In this document: one piece after another, positions 16,126 through 25,367 of the stretch | Layout: each line of letters begins with the position of its first letter | Position numbering within the stretch: position 1 is the first letter of the stretch | Origin: Deltaproteobacteria bacterium | Lineage (GTDB): Bacteria; Myxococcota; JADLHZ01 | Direction of reading: 5' to 3' | Assembly (NCBI GenBank): GCA_020848545.1 | Contig: JADLHZ010000085.1 | Span: forward strand, 159,293-223,292 | Length of the DNA stretch: 64,000 nt | Notes under the pieces: generated by a model | Seen by the model: only the letters and a program-made list of their open reading frames with translations | Database searches by the model: none | Told to the model about the DNA's origin: nothing | Program-made: the position numbers and the translations under genes

Positions 16126-17194
16126 CATGTTCATCATCCGCGACGCACGTAGGAGCGACTTGAAGGGCCTCCGCCGGCTTGCGGAGATGCTCAACACCGT
16201 CAACCTGCCGAACGAAAAAGCCGCGCTCGAAGAAGTGCTCGACGTCGCCGCGCGATCCTTCGCCGGCTCGATCGAGAGCGCGCGCGATCGCCAGTACCTC
16301 TTCGTCGCCGAAGACACCGCCGAGAAGCAGCTCGTCGGCACCTCGATGATCTTGGCGCAGCACGGCACGCGCGAGTCGCCGCACCTCTACTTCGAGGTCA
16401 TCGAGGATCAGCGCTACAGCTCCACCCTCGACAAACACTTTCGCCACTTGATCCTGCGCCTCGGCCGCGACTTCGACGGCCCCACCGAGATCGGCGGCTT
16501 GATCCTGGATCCGGCGCTGCGCACCGGCACCGGCGCGAGCCGCCTGCGCCTCGGCAAGCAGCTCTCCTACGTGCGCTTCTTGTTCATCGCCATTCACCGG
16601 CGCTTCTTCAGGAAGCGCTTGCTCGCCGAGCTGTTGCCGCCGCTGCTCCCGGACGGAAAGAGCGAGCTCTGGGAGCACCTCGGGCGCCACTTCACCGGCC
16701 TCGACTACACCGAGGCCGATCACGTCTCGCGCAAGAACAAGGAGTTCATCACCAGCCTGTTTCCGCACGGCGAGATCCACGCCTCGCTCCTCCCCGAGCA
16801 CGTGCAGCAGCTCATCGGCGAAGTGGGGCCGACGACGCTCGGCGTGAAGAAGATGCTCGTCGACATCGGCTTCGAGTACTCGCACAAGATCGACCCCTTC
16901 GACGGCGGGCCGCACTTCGAGGCCGACGTCAACAACGTGACGCTCTTGCAACAAGTGAAGTGGGTGCCGTTCGTGGCGGTCGACGACGAGGACGCGCCGC
17001 AGGAGATCTCCCACCTCGCCGCGGTCAGCGATCCGAAGGGCCGCCACAAGTTCACCGCCGTCGGCTGCGCCGCGCGCTTCGACCTGCAAGGGCGCGCCGA
17101 GTTGCCAAAGAGCGTCATCAAGGCGTTGGGCGTCTCGGCGCGCAAGAAGGTCTACATCCTGCCGCTCGACGCGCCGCCGCCGAAGGAGTCGTGA
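16118..17194 (+). CDS. astA: Arginine N-succinyltransferase
   Basis: A 358-residue AstA/AruG family enzyme that transfers succinyl from succinyl-CoA to the alpha-amino group of arginine (or ornithine), the first step of the AST pathway. Recognised by the N-terminus FIIRDARRSDLKGLRRLA, EIGGLILDPALRTGTGASRL, HFTGLDYTEADH, LFPHGEIHASLLPE and the C-terminal DVNNVTLLQQVKWVPF. The start is GTG 16118 or ATG 16127; either one begins at or across the M20 stop. The stop TGA shares its A with the astD ATG. The other AST genes (astB, astC, astE) are not in the window. Confidence 0.9.
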   Translation: MPDMFIIRDARRSDLKGLRRLAEMLNTVNLPNEKAALEEVLDVAARSFAGSIESARDRQYLFVAEDTAEKQLVGTSMILAQHGTRESPHLYFEVIEDQRYSSTLDKHFRHLILRLGRDFDGPTEIGGLILDPALRTGTGASRLRLGKQLSYVRFLFIAIHRRFFRKRLLAELLPPLLPDGKSELWEHLGRHFTGLDYTEADHVSRKNKEFITSLFPHGEIHASLLPEHVQQLIGEVGPTTLGVKKMLVDIGFEYSHKIDPFDGGPHFEADVNNVTLLQQVKWVPFVAVDDEDAPQEISHLAAVSDPKGRHKFTAVGCAARFDLQGRAELPKSVIKALGVSARKKVYILPLDAPPPKES

Positions 17195-18654
17195 TGGAAG
17201 CGAAGGGCAACTTCATCGATGGCGCGTGGAAGAAGGTGAGCGCGCCGACCGGCCGCGTCGTCTCCAAGAATCCCGCAAAGCCGAGCGAGATCCTGTGGCA
17301 GCAAGACGTGAGCAAGGCCGCCGTCGACGACGCCGTCGCTGCCGCGCGTGCAGCGTTTCCTTCGTGGCGCAAGCTCTCCTTGGATGATCGCGCGGCGCTG
17401 CTCACGAAGCTCAAGGACGCGATCGATCGCGCTTCGATCATGCTCGCCGAAGCGATCGCGCGCGAAGCCGGAAAGGCGCTGTGGGAGGCGAAGAGCGAGA
17501 TCACGGCGCTGAAGGGCAAGATCGACATCACGCTCGCCGACGCACGCAAAGACATCGAGCGCACGCGCGTCGACGCATCGAGCATGCTCACCTTTCATCC
17601 GCACGGTGTCATGGCCGTCCTCGGGCCGTTCAACTTTCCGCTCTCGTTGTCGCATGGCCACATCGTGCCGGCGCTGCTCGCAGGCAACACCGTGGTGTTG
17701 AAGCCGAGCGAGCTGACGCCGATGGTCGCGCAGCTCTACACCGAGCTCTTCGTCGCCGCCGGCTTCCCGAGCGGTGTATTCAATTTATTACATGGCGGCG
17801 GCGACGTGGGCGCGGCGTTGGCCACGCATCCCGACGTGCGCGGCGTGCTCTTCACCGGCAGCTACGACGTTGGCCGGGCGATCACGTTGGCGAACATCGA
17901 TCAACCGCAGAAGATCCTGGCGCTGGAAATGGGCGGCAAGAACGCGAGCATCGTCTTCGGCGACGCCGGCTTCGATGCGGCGCTCTACGAGACCGTGTTC
18001 AGCGCCTTCGTCACGACCGGCCAGCGCTGCACCGCGACGTCGCGGCTCATCGTGCTCGACGGCGTGTTCGATCGCTTCGTCGATCGCTTCATCGCGGCGG
18101 CCAAAGCGCTCGTCGTCGGGGATCCGTTCGGCGAGAAGACCTTCATGGGCCCGCTCGTGGCCGAGAAGTCGCTGCAGAAGTTCATGGCCGCCACGGCCGC
18201 GTTGGATCGCAGCAGCAAGACCCTGGTCACGACGAAGCGCATCGGCGAGGGCTACCTCGTCACGCCGCACGTCGTGCTCGTGGAGGATCCTGCGGCGCCG
18301 GCGCTGCAGGAGGAGATCTTCGGGCCGTCGGTCGCCATCTACCGCGCGCGCGACGAAGAGCACGCGATGCAGCTCGCGAACGACACGCCCTTCGGCCTCG
18401 CCTTGAGCGTCTTCACGGCCGACGAAGCGCGCTTCGAACGCTGCCTCGACGCGAGCCGCGCCGGCATCGTCAATTGGAACAAGGGCACCGTCGGCGCCAC
18501 CGGCAAGCTCCCCTTCGGCGGCGTGGGCAAGAGCGGCAACTTCCGCCCGGCCGGAAACTTCTCGGTGCGCTACTGCACCTATCCCGTCGCCACCGTCAGC
18601 GCCCCGGCGACCGCCGCGCCTCCCGCGTTGCCGCCGGGCATGACGCTGCCGTGA
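17194..18654 (+). CDS. astD: Succinylglutamate-semialdehyde dehydrogenase
   Basis: A 486-residue NAD(P)-dependent aldehyde dehydrogenase. It carries the ALDH motifs FGPFNFPLSLSHGHIVPALL, AGNTVVLKPSELTP and FTGSYDVGRAI; the catalytic Glu in LALEMGGKN and catalytic Cys in TTGQRCTATSR; and near the end KLPFGGVGKSGN. The SLSHGHIVPALLAGN region and position directly after astA support AstD rather than a general ALDH. AstD oxidises N-succinylglutamate 5-semialdehyde to N-succinylglutamate. ATG 17194 overlaps the astA stop; the stop overlaps the next gene (GTGA). Confidence 0.9.
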   Translation: MEAKGNFIDGAWKKVSAPTGRVVSKNPAKPSEILWQQDVSKAAVDDAVAAARAAFPSWRKLSLDDRAALLTKLKDAIDRASIMLAEAIAREAGKALWEAKSEITALKGKIDITLADARKDIERTRVDASSMLTFHPHGVMAVLGPFNFPLSLSHGHIVPALLAGNTVVLKPSELTPMVAQLYTELFVAAGFPSGVFNLLHGGGDVGAALATHPDVRGVLFTGSYDVGRAITLANIDQPQKILALEMGGKNASIVFGDAGFDAALYETVFSAFVTTGQRCTATSRLIVLDGVFDRFVDRFIAAAKALVVGDPFGEKTFMGPLVAEKSLQKFMAATAALDRSSKTLVTTKRIGEGYLVTPHVVLVEDPAAPALQEEIFGPSVAIYRARDEEHAMQLANDTPFGLALSVFTADEARFERCLDASRAGIVNWNKGTVGATGKLPFGGVGKSGNFRPAGNFSVRYCTYPVATVSAPATAAPPALPPGMTLP

Positions 18655-19730
18655 TCGGGCTGAAGAAACATCTGTCGCTGTTTTTCCTCGCCGCGTTTCG
18701 GCCGGCGCGCGCATGGCCAGCGATCCTCTCGGATCCGAAAGACGCCGGCTGGCTCTACCTATGGGTGGCGATCGAGAGCTTGCTGATGCGGCCCGCGCAA
18801 AGCACGCGCGCCGTCTGGGCCGTCATGCGTCGCGGCCCCCCGCACGCGATGGCCGTCGCCAGCCTCGCCGGCATTCAGATCGCCGTCGTCCTGCTCGGCA
18901 GCTACGTCCTCGCGTTCATCGTGCGCCTGGCATTGCAGCAGAGCCGGGCCAAGCTCGAGATGGGCACCTACTCGGCGATCCTGCCGTGGCTCTACGCGCC
19001 GAAGCTCGTCCTGAGCGCGGTCGTCGCCGTGCTCTGGGGCTTGCAGCTCGTGCCGGACGACACGATGATGTTCACCGCGCTCTTCGATCTAAAGCCGTGG
19101 ACCATCGGCTACTACGCGCTGAGCATCGGCCTCGTCGTGTGGTCGTTCGTCGCGTTCTTCCGCACGCACGGCGATCGCTTCGACTGGTCGAGCGACGTGA
19201 GCGCGATCGAGATGCCGTGGTGGAGACGGGTCGTGCCGATCGCGATCTTGCTCGCGGGCGCCTCGACGGTGTCGCTGCGCGCGGCCTACGCGCCGAGCAC
19301 CTTTCGGCCGATCGGCCAAGGCGATCGCGTCCCGACCTTGAGCTTCGCCGGCCTGCGCGACGAGCCGGCGGTGACCTTGAGCTTCCCGCGCGAGCGGCCG
19401 GTGGTCATCGACTTTTGGGCGACGTGGTGCCGCCCCTGCGTGGCCGCGCTGCCAGGGTGGCACGCGCAATGGCTGAAGCGCGACGAGCTCGGCGCCGACT
19501 TCGTGTCCGCGAACGTCGAGAACGACGTGCTCGATCACGTGCAGCACTTCGCCGAGGAGCACCAGGTGGGCTTCCCGGTCCACGTCGCCGACGCGACGAC
19601 GCAGGGGATCTTCCAGGTGACGACGCTGCCGACCGTGCTCATCGTCTCGCGCGAGGGCGACATCGTCGAGTACTGGGTCGGCGCGCACGATGAAGACGCG
19701 ATCGCCGAGGCGCTGGCCCGGGCCAAGTAA
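18651..19730 (+). CDS. Yip1-thioredoxin (TlpA-like) fusion membrane protein
   Basis: A 359-residue protein starting at GTG 18651, overlapping the astD stop. The first half resembles a Yip1-type domain with about five membrane segments (e.g. IQIAVVLLGSYVLAFIVRL, WLYAPKLVLSAVVAVLWGL, IGYYALSIGLVVWSFVAFF). The C-terminal 130 residues are a TlpA/ResA-type thioredoxin fold with active site FWATWCRPC, a cis-Pro loop TTLPTVLIV and a periplasm-facing position expected from the topology. It probably acts as a membrane-tethered thiol-disulfide oxidoreductase. The link to the arginine genes is positional only. Confidence 0.82.
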   Translation: MIGLKKHLSLFFLAAFRPARAWPAILSDPKDAGWLYLWVAIESLLMRPAQSTRAVWAVMRRGPPHAMAVASLAGIQIAVVLLGSYVLAFIVRLALQQSRAKLEMGTYSAILPWLYAPKLVLSAVVAVLWGLQLVPDDTMMFTALFDLKPWTIGYYALSIGLVVWSFVAFFRTHGDRFDWSSDVSAIEMPWWRRVVPIAILLAGASTVSLRAAYAPSTFRPIGQGDRVPTLSFAGLRDEPAVTLSFPRERPVVIDFWATWCRPCVAALPGWHAQWLKRDELGADFVSANVENDVLDHVQHFAEEHQVGFPVHVADATTQGIFQVTTLPTVLIVSREGDIVEYWVGAHDEDAIAEALARAK

Positions 19731-19837
19731 CTGAATCGCGACGCGCGCGCCCTGGTTTTCTCGGCTGGTCTTGTACGCGATCGCGCCAGCGTTCATTTTT
19801 CACCGCGTTTCTCTTCGTGACTCGGCGGCAGAGACGC

Positions 19838-19853
19838 TGGCACGGCGATTGCT
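19838..19853 (+). promoter_or_regulatory. Consensus sigma54 (-24/-12) promoter
   Basis: TGGCACGGCGATTGCT is a perfect match to the sigma54 consensus TGGCACG-N4-TTGCW, with GG at 19839-19840 and GC at 19851-19852. Transcription would start about 12 bases after the GC, near 19863-19865, only a few bases before the ATG at 19868. It would need an enhancer-binding activator; one with an FHA domain is encoded at 44.7 kb. Confidence 0.75.
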
Positions 19854-19867
19854 GAACGCCGCGCACC

Positions 19868-21709
19868 ATGCGTCACTCCACCTCGCTCCTCGTCCTTCTC
19901 GCGCTCTTCACCGTCCATTGCGGCGGCCCCATGCTGGCGTCACCGTCGCAGAAGCTCGGCACCGCCGACGTCGATGCGTCGGGCGAGGCGCTCCCGCAAG
20001 CGACACTACCCGACGCATCGCCGACCACGAACGCGAGCCCAAGCGCCGACGCCGCGGCCCGCGCGCTCGCCGAAGCGGACATCATCCAGCTCCACGACGG
20101 CCGCCTCTACGTGATGTCGAAGGCCGGATCGTTGAGCCTCATCGACACCTCCATCGATGGCGCCCTCACCCTCCTCGGCCAGGCCCAGCTCATCGGCCAA
20201 CCCTTCGAGATGTACCGGCGTGACGGCTTCCTCGTCGTCATGGCGAAGGCCGGCGAGTCGACGATCACCATCTTCGACGTACGCGACCCGACGAAGCCGA
20301 CGGTCGTGATGAAGCGCGACGTCGCCGGCCAGGTCTCGGACTCGCGCGTGCTCGGCGACGTGCTCTATGTCGCCACCTACACCTCCGACAGCGCGCGCGT
20401 GACGAGCTTCGCGATCAAGGATCCGGCGGCGATCGCGCAAGTCGCCGAGCTCGAATTTGCTGCGGGCAAGGTGATGAGCACGCAACGCGCGATGGTGATG
20501 AACACCGAGCGGTTGTACCTCGGCGGCGACGCGCCGTTGTCGCAGGCGTCCGACGCGCAGATGTCGCAGCAAGGCGTCATCGACGTCGTCGACGTCAGCG
20601 ATCCCGGGGGCGCGATGAAGGCGCTCGCCAAGGTGAACGTTCATGGCGGCATCAGAAACCGCTGGCAGCTGGACGAGCGCGCCGGCGTGTTGCGCGTGGT
20701 CAGCCAACGCGGCAGCGCCGGATCGAACGGCGACGGCGCGCCGAAGGTCGAGACCTTCGCGATCGTCTCCGACCCGCAGCAGACGACCTTCAACCTGCTC
20801 GGCGAGCTCTCGCTGAAGCTGCCGCGCCAAGAGGGCCTGCGCGCCGTCCGCTTCGACGGCGACCGCGCCTACGCGATCACCTTCATGCAGACCGATCCGC
20901 TCTTCGTCCTCGATCTCGCCGATCCGGCAGCGCCGAAGCAGCGCGGCGAGCTGGCGCTGCCGGGCTACATCTATCACATCGTGCCGTTCGCCGATCGCTT
21001 GGTCGCGCTCGGCGTCGACAGCACCGACGCCGAAGGATCGCTCAACGTCTCGCTGATCGACGTCGCGAACGCGGACGCACCGGCGTTGAAGAAGCGCGTC
21101 GGGTTCGCGACACCGCACGTGACGAACGTCTCGGCGACCCAAGGCGAGCTGCCGGAAGATCAGGATCGCATCCAAAAGGCCTTCCGCATCTTCGAGAGCG
21201 GCCGCGTCGTCGTCCCGTTCCGCACGCTCTCCGACTGGCAGTGTGCGAATGACGGCGGCGGCGTGCAGGTGATCGACTGGAAGGACGACACGCTGACGAA
21301 GAAGGTCCTCTTGCCGTTGCCGGGAAGTCCGCGGCGCGCGTTCGAGCTGCAGAGCGCGCTCATCGGCGTCTCCGACTCGCACGTGCGCGCGTACGCGTTT
21401 GCAACGATGGACACGGCCACCGTCAACGCCAGCCTCGAGATCGACACCTGCGTGCCGCCGCATGCGTTCGTGACGCCGGCGCCGCAGCCGCGCGCGAGCG
21501 GACCGAGCGCCTACGGCGGGCCGGATACGCGCTCGAACGACTACGGCGTCAATTGGCGCGGCAACAGCAACAAGGCCGCGGCGCCGGCGTCGAGCCAACC
21601 GGGGCCTGTGCGCGCCAACGGATGCGCTGCGACGCCGGCGAACGAAGCGTGGTTGATCGTCATCGCGGCGGCGTTCGTGCTGCGCCGGCGCCGCGTCACT
21701 CGACGGTGA
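19868..21709 (+). CDS. Secreted beta-propeller protein with MYXO-CTERM-like tail
   Basis: A 613-residue exported protein. The N-terminal signal (MRHSTSLLVLLALFTVHCGG) could be lipidated at Cys18, although the lipobox has His at -1. Residues about 70-500 form beta-propeller blades of the secreted Beta_propel type, with repeats such as LHDGRLYVMSKAGSLSLID, VSDPGGAMKALAKV and FDGDRAYAITFMQTDPLFVL. After a Pro/Ala/Ser linker the protein ends with NGCAATPANEAWLIVIAAAF followed by VLRRRRVTRR, the Gly-Cys/hydrophobic/Arg pattern of MYXO-CTERM sorting tails. Its promoter is the sigma54 site at 19838. The 3' end overlaps convergent glmS by 14 bases. Confidence 0.82.
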   Translation: MRHSTSLLVLLALFTVHCGGPMLASPSQKLGTADVDASGEALPQATLPDASPTTNASPSADAAARALAEADIIQLHDGRLYVMSKAGSLSLIDTSIDGALTLLGQAQLIGQPFEMYRRDGFLVVMAKAGESTITIFDVRDPTKPTVVMKRDVAGQVSDSRVLGDVLYVATYTSDSARVTSFAIKDPAAIAQVAELEFAAGKVMSTQRAMVMNTERLYLGGDAPLSQASDAQMSQQGVIDVVDVSDPGGAMKALAKVNVHGGIRNRWQLDERAGVLRVVSQRGSAGSNGDGAPKVETFAIVSDPQQTTFNLLGELSLKLPRQEGLRAVRFDGDRAYAITFMQTDPLFVLDLADPAAPKQRGELALPGYIYHIVPFADRLVALGVDSTDAEGSLNVSLIDVANADAPALKKRVGFATPHVTNVSATQGELPEDQDRIQKAFRIFESGRVVVPFRTLSDWQCANDGGGVQVIDWKDDTLTKKVLLPLPGSPRRAFELQSALIGVSDSHVRAYAFATMDTATVNASLEIDTCVPPHAFVTPAPQPRASGPSAYGGPDTRSNDYGVNWRGNSNKAAAPASSQPGPVRANGCAATPANEAWLIVIAAAFVLRRRRVTRR

Positions 21710-23522
21710 CGCTTTTGGCGAGGTTTCTCGGCTGATCCACGTCGTAACCGCGCAAGCACGCCACATGATACGCGAGGAGCTGCAGCGGCAGCACGGCGAG
21801 GATCGGCGCCGTCTCGGGCGTCGACGGCGGCAGCTCGAACACTTGCTCGCTCAATTCACGCAGCGCGGTGTCGCCTTGATTGACGATGCAGAACACCCGC
21901 CCTTCGCGCGCACGCACTTCCTGCACGTTCGACACGAGCTTCTCGTAGGTCGCGTCCTTCGTGCCGACGACGAGCACCATGAAGTCGGGATCGATCAACG
22001 CGATGGGCCCGTGCTTCATCTCACCGGCCGCGTAGCCTTCGGCGTGAATGTACGAGAGCTCCTTCAGCTTCAACGCGCCTTCGTACGCCGTCGCGACCTG
22101 CATGCCGCGCCCCAAGAACAACGCGCTCGGCGCCTGCTGCCACGCCTTGGCCATCGGGACGATCACCGCGTCGGCCGACTTCAACACGGTGGAAATCTGC
22201 ATCGGCAGATGCAGGAGCTGCTGCAGGTGATGCTTGCGCTCCGTCGCGCCGAGCGTCGCCTTCTTCTCGGCGACCGCGAGCGCAAGCAGGTAACCGGCCA
22301 CGAGCTGCGTCACATACGCCTTCGTCGACGCGACGCCGATCTCCACGCCGGCGCGGGTGTACAAGCGCGAATCGGCGATGCGCGCGAGCGACGACTCCAT
22401 GACGTTCGTGATCGCGAGGACGCGCGCGCCCTTTCGCTTCGCTTCCTTCGCCGCGGCCAAGGTGTCGGCCGTCTCGCCGGACTGCGAGATGGCGACCGCG
22501 AGCGTGCCCGGTCCGACCAGCGGATCGCGGTAGCGGAACTCGCTCGCGAGCTCGACCGAGCACGGCACGCGGGCGACGCGCTCCATGTAGTCGCGCAGCA
22601 TCTGCGCCGCGTGGTTCGACGTGCCCATCGCAATGACCACGATGCGCTCGATCGCCTCGTTCAGGATCTCCGGCTCGTCCAAGAGCACGCTGGTCTCGTC
22701 GGCTGAGATGCGGCCGCGCAGCGTGTCGGCGACGGCTTGCGGCTGCTCGTGGATCTCCTTCAGCATGAAGTGCTTGTAGCCGCCGCGCTCGGCCATCGCC
22801 GGCGTCCAGTCGACGGTGCGCGGCTTGCGCTCGATCGGCTTGCCGTCGAGCGTCGTCAGCACGATCGCGTCCCGGCTCAACACCGCGAACTCGCCTTCAT
22901 CCAACGCGAGGATCTTGCGGGTGTGCGGCAGGATCGCCGGAATGTCCGACGCGACCATCGTCTCACCGTCGCCGAGCCCCAAGATCAACGGCGACGCCAC
23001 GCGCGCGGCCACGAGGTGCGACGGATCGGCCTTGGCCATGAACACGACCGCGTAGGCGCCGGTGACTTCTTGCAACGCCGCACGCACGGCGTCGACGAAG
23101 GGCTTTCCGCGCGCGATGTGATCGGCCACGAGGTGCGCGAGCACTTCGGTGTCGGTCTCGGAGCGGAACTTTCGCCCCTTCTTGATCAGCGCTTCCTTCA
23201 GCTCGCGATAATTCTCGATGATGCCGTTGTGCACGACGACGACGCCGTCGGCCTCGTGCGGATGCGCGTTCTCGTCGCTCGGCCGCCCGTGTGTAGCCCA
23301 ACGCGTGTGGCCGACGCCGGCGTGACCTTGCAGCGTGCGGCCTTGCAGCTTCGTCTCGAGCGCCTTCAGCTTGCCGGTCGCGCGCTCGACGTTCAGCGCC
23401 CCCTTGTCATCGAGGATGGCGATGCCCGCCGAGTCGTAGCCGCGATATTCCAACAAGCGCAGCCCGCCGATGAGAACGCCCGCTGCTTCCTTCGGACCGA
23501 CATAACCGACGATGCCGCACAT
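21696..23522 (-). CDS. glmS: Glutamine--fructose-6-phosphate aminotransferase (isomerizing)
   Basis: A complete 608-residue GlmS. The start is ATG 23522, which gives MCGIVGYVG; removal of Met exposes the catalytic Cys of the N-terminal glutaminase. Other landmarks are HTRWATHGRPSDENAHPH, HNGIIENYRELK, two SIS domains (AISQSGETADTLAA and FLGRGMQVATAYEGALKLKE) and the invariant C-terminus AKSVTVE. It makes glucosamine-6-phosphate for peptidoglycan and LPS. It runs convergent to the propeller gene (14-base 3' overlap) and divergent from the GH18 gene. No riboswitch or ribozyme was recognised in the 130 bases upstream. Confidence 0.96.
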   Translation of the reverse strand: MCGIVGYVGPKEAAGVLIGGLRLLEYRGYDSAGIAILDDKGALNVERATGKLKALETKLQGRTLQGHAGVGHTRWATHGRPSDENAHPHEADGVVVVHNGIIENYRELKEALIKKGRKFRSETDTEVLAHLVADHIARGKPFVDAVRAALQEVTGAYAVVFMAKADPSHLVAARVASPLILGLGDGETMVASDIPAILPHTRKILALDEGEFAVLSRDAIVLTTLDGKPIERKPRTVDWTPAMAERGGYKHFMLKEIHEQPQAVADTLRGRISADETSVLLDEPEILNEAIERIVVIAMGTSNHAAQMLRDYMERVARVPCSVELASEFRYRDPLVGPGTLAVAISQSGETADTLAAAKEAKRKGARVLAITNVMESSLARIADSRLYTRAGVEIGVASTKAYVTQLVAGYLLALAVAEKKATLGATERKHHLQQLLHLPMQISTVLKSADAVIVPMAKAWQQAPSALFLGRGMQVATAYEGALKLKELSYIHAEGYAAGEMKHGPIALIDPDFMVLVVGTKDATYEKLVSNVQEVRAREGRVFCIVNQGDTALRELSEQVFELPPSTPETAPILAVLPLQLLAYHVACLRGYDVDQPRNLAKSVTVE

Positions 23523-23652
23523 AGTCCCTCGAAAAACGGTCTGGTCGCGGCAAATGTCAAGCACTGTCGCGGCTTTCGCTCGCGGTCACCCAATGCTTAC
23601 CCACATTTCACTACCGCGCCGAATCGAAGTCGTGTTAGCAGCCTCGGCCCTG

Positions 23653-25332
23653 ATGAAGTGCCTGCTTCTCATCGTGCCGCTCCTCGCTGCGACCCCGGCG
23701 TTTGCCGAACCGACGCCGGTTTCGCCTCACCACGAAGCACTGCTGCAACATCCCTATGATCCGGACACGATGGAGACGCCCATCGCAGGAATTCATCGGC
23801 TGACGTCGCCCGTGCGCGACGCTGTGCGGCCGCTGAATCGCATCGTCTATGGCTACATTCCGTACTGGGTCGACGCGGCCAATCCGATCCACTGGGATCT
23901 CTTGAGTCACCTCGCGTACTTCTCGGTGAACCTGAAGGCCGACGGCACCATCGACGCCACGTCGACGACGCGCCTGAACGGCAACCGCTATAAGACGCTG
24001 CGCGCCGACGCGAAGGCGAACGGCGTGAAGTTCGTCGTCACGATCACGAACTTCAACGACCAAGAGATCATCACCTTGTGCGGAACGAACCGGACGAAGG
24101 CGATCAACACGCTGGTCGACTTGGTGAAGACGCATCAGGCCGAGGGCTTGAACATCGACTTCGAGATGGTGCCGAAGGTGGCGAAGGCCAACTTCGTCGC
24201 GTTCATGGCCGAGCTGACGACGCGCTTGCACAACGAAGTGCCCGGCAGCCACGTCACGCTCGCCGGCCCGACGATCGATTCGTCCGGCGCCTACGACTAC
24301 GACGAGCTCCTGACGAAGTCCGACGGCATCATGATCATGTACTACGGCTGTCACTGGAGCGGCAGCAAGACGGCCGGCCCGCTCGCCCCGCTCACCGCCG
24401 GCGCGCGCTGGAGCAGCAAGTGCAACCTGCAGTGGGTGATCAACGATTACTTCCAGTGGGGCGGGCAGCAGAACCGAAAGAACATCATCGTCGGGCTGCC
24501 GTTCTACGGAAACAAGTGGCCGACGAGCAGCGATCAAGTCGGCGCGTCGACGACCGGCACCGGCAGCTCCGAGATCTACAAGAAGTGCAAGGCGCGCTAC
24601 GCCGTCGACCGGCGTTGGGACAGCGACTCGCAGACGCCGTGGACCACGTACCTCGAGAACGGCGTGCGCAAGCAGACGTGGTGCGACGACGCCGAGTCGA
24701 TCGACTTGAAGCTCGAGTACATGGTGCAACGCGACGTCGGCGGCATGGGCATCTGGGCGCTCGGCTACGACGGCAGCGAGCCCGAGATGTGGGAAAAGAT
24801 CGAAGCGCGCTTCACTGACGCGCCGGCGCCGGTGAATCTGCCGCCCGTCGCCAACGCCGGCATGTTGCAGCAGGTCGAGGTCGGCGCCACCGTGACGCTC
24901 GATGGCTCAGGGAGTCGCGATCCGGAAGGTGCGCCGCTCACTTACGCGTGGAGCAAAGTGTCGGGACCAAGCGCGGCGTTGTCGTCGTTGACCGCGGTGA
25001 AGCCCACGTTCACGGCGATGACCGCGGGCACCTATCGCTTTTGGCTCACCGTGAGCGACGGCGCCCTCGCGAGCGCGCCAGCGGAAACGACGGTCGTCGT
25101 CGGCGAAGAAGAGCCAGAAGTCGAACAGGGCGGCAACGAGGCCGAAACTGGCGAAGAGACGAGCGGCGGCAATCAGCAGCAAGTGCAGGAAGCCGAAGTC
25201 ACGCCCGAGCCGGCAGCGCCCGCGGCGACGCGTGGCTGCGCGTGCGGGGCGGGGACTTCTCGAAGCGACTTTGCGATCTTCGCGTTCGTCGCCACAGCGT
25301 TGCTGCGTCAACGCCGACGCAGGTCGCACTAG
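23653..25332 (+). CDS. Secreted GH18 glycoside hydrolase with PKD-like domain and MYXO-CTERM-like tail
   Basis: A 559-residue exported protein; ATG 23653 opens the signal MKCLLLIVPLLAATPAFAEP. Residues about 50-385 are a GH18 barrel (RIVYGYIPYWVDAANPIHWD; YYGCHWSGSKT; KNIIVGLPFYGNKW). The catalytic motif reads EGLNIDFEMVP, keeping the acid Glu and preceding Asp but with Asn in place of the first Asp, as in YaaH-type peptidoglycan glucosaminidases. A PKD/Ig-like domain (ANAGMLQQVEVGATVTLDGS) follows, then an acidic linker and the tail RGCACGAGTSRSDFAIFAFV ending in an Arg cluster. The target may be chitin or peptidoglycan. The stop codon lies inside a terminator hairpin. Confidence 0.88.
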   Translation: MKCLLLIVPLLAATPAFAEPTPVSPHHEALLQHPYDPDTMETPIAGIHRLTSPVRDAVRPLNRIVYGYIPYWVDAANPIHWDLLSHLAYFSVNLKADGTIDATSTTRLNGNRYKTLRADAKANGVKFVVTITNFNDQEIITLCGTNRTKAINTLVDLVKTHQAEGLNIDFEMVPKVAKANFVAFMAELTTRLHNEVPGSHVTLAGPTIDSSGAYDYDELLTKSDGIMIMYYGCHWSGSKTAGPLAPLTAGARWSSKCNLQWVINDYFQWGGQQNRKNIIVGLPFYGNKWPTSSDQVGASTTGTGSSEIYKKCKARYAVDRRWDSDSQTPWTTYLENGVRKQTWCDDAESIDLKLEYMVQRDVGGMGIWALGYDGSEPEMWEKIEARFTDAPAPVNLPPVANAGMLQQVEVGATVTLDGSGSRDPEGAPLTYAWSKVSGPSAALSSLTAVKPTFTAMTAGTYRFWLTVSDGALASAPAETTVVVGEEEPEVEQGGNEAETGEETSGGNQQQVQEAEVTPEPAAPAATRGCACGAGTSRSDFAIFAFVATALLRQRRRRSH

Positions 25333-25367
25333 AAATCGCGAGACCGGTTCGTATCGCGATTTCTAGT
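25328..25367 (+). terminator. Bidirectional hairpin spanning both stop codons
   Basis: A perfect 14-base inverted repeat: ACTAGAAATCGCGA at 25328-25341 pairs with TCGCGATTTCTAGT at 25354-25367, with a 12-base loop. It is symmetric, so it can act in both directions between the convergent GH18 and methyltransferase genes. The TAG stop of each gene lies within one arm of the stem. Confidence 0.75.
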
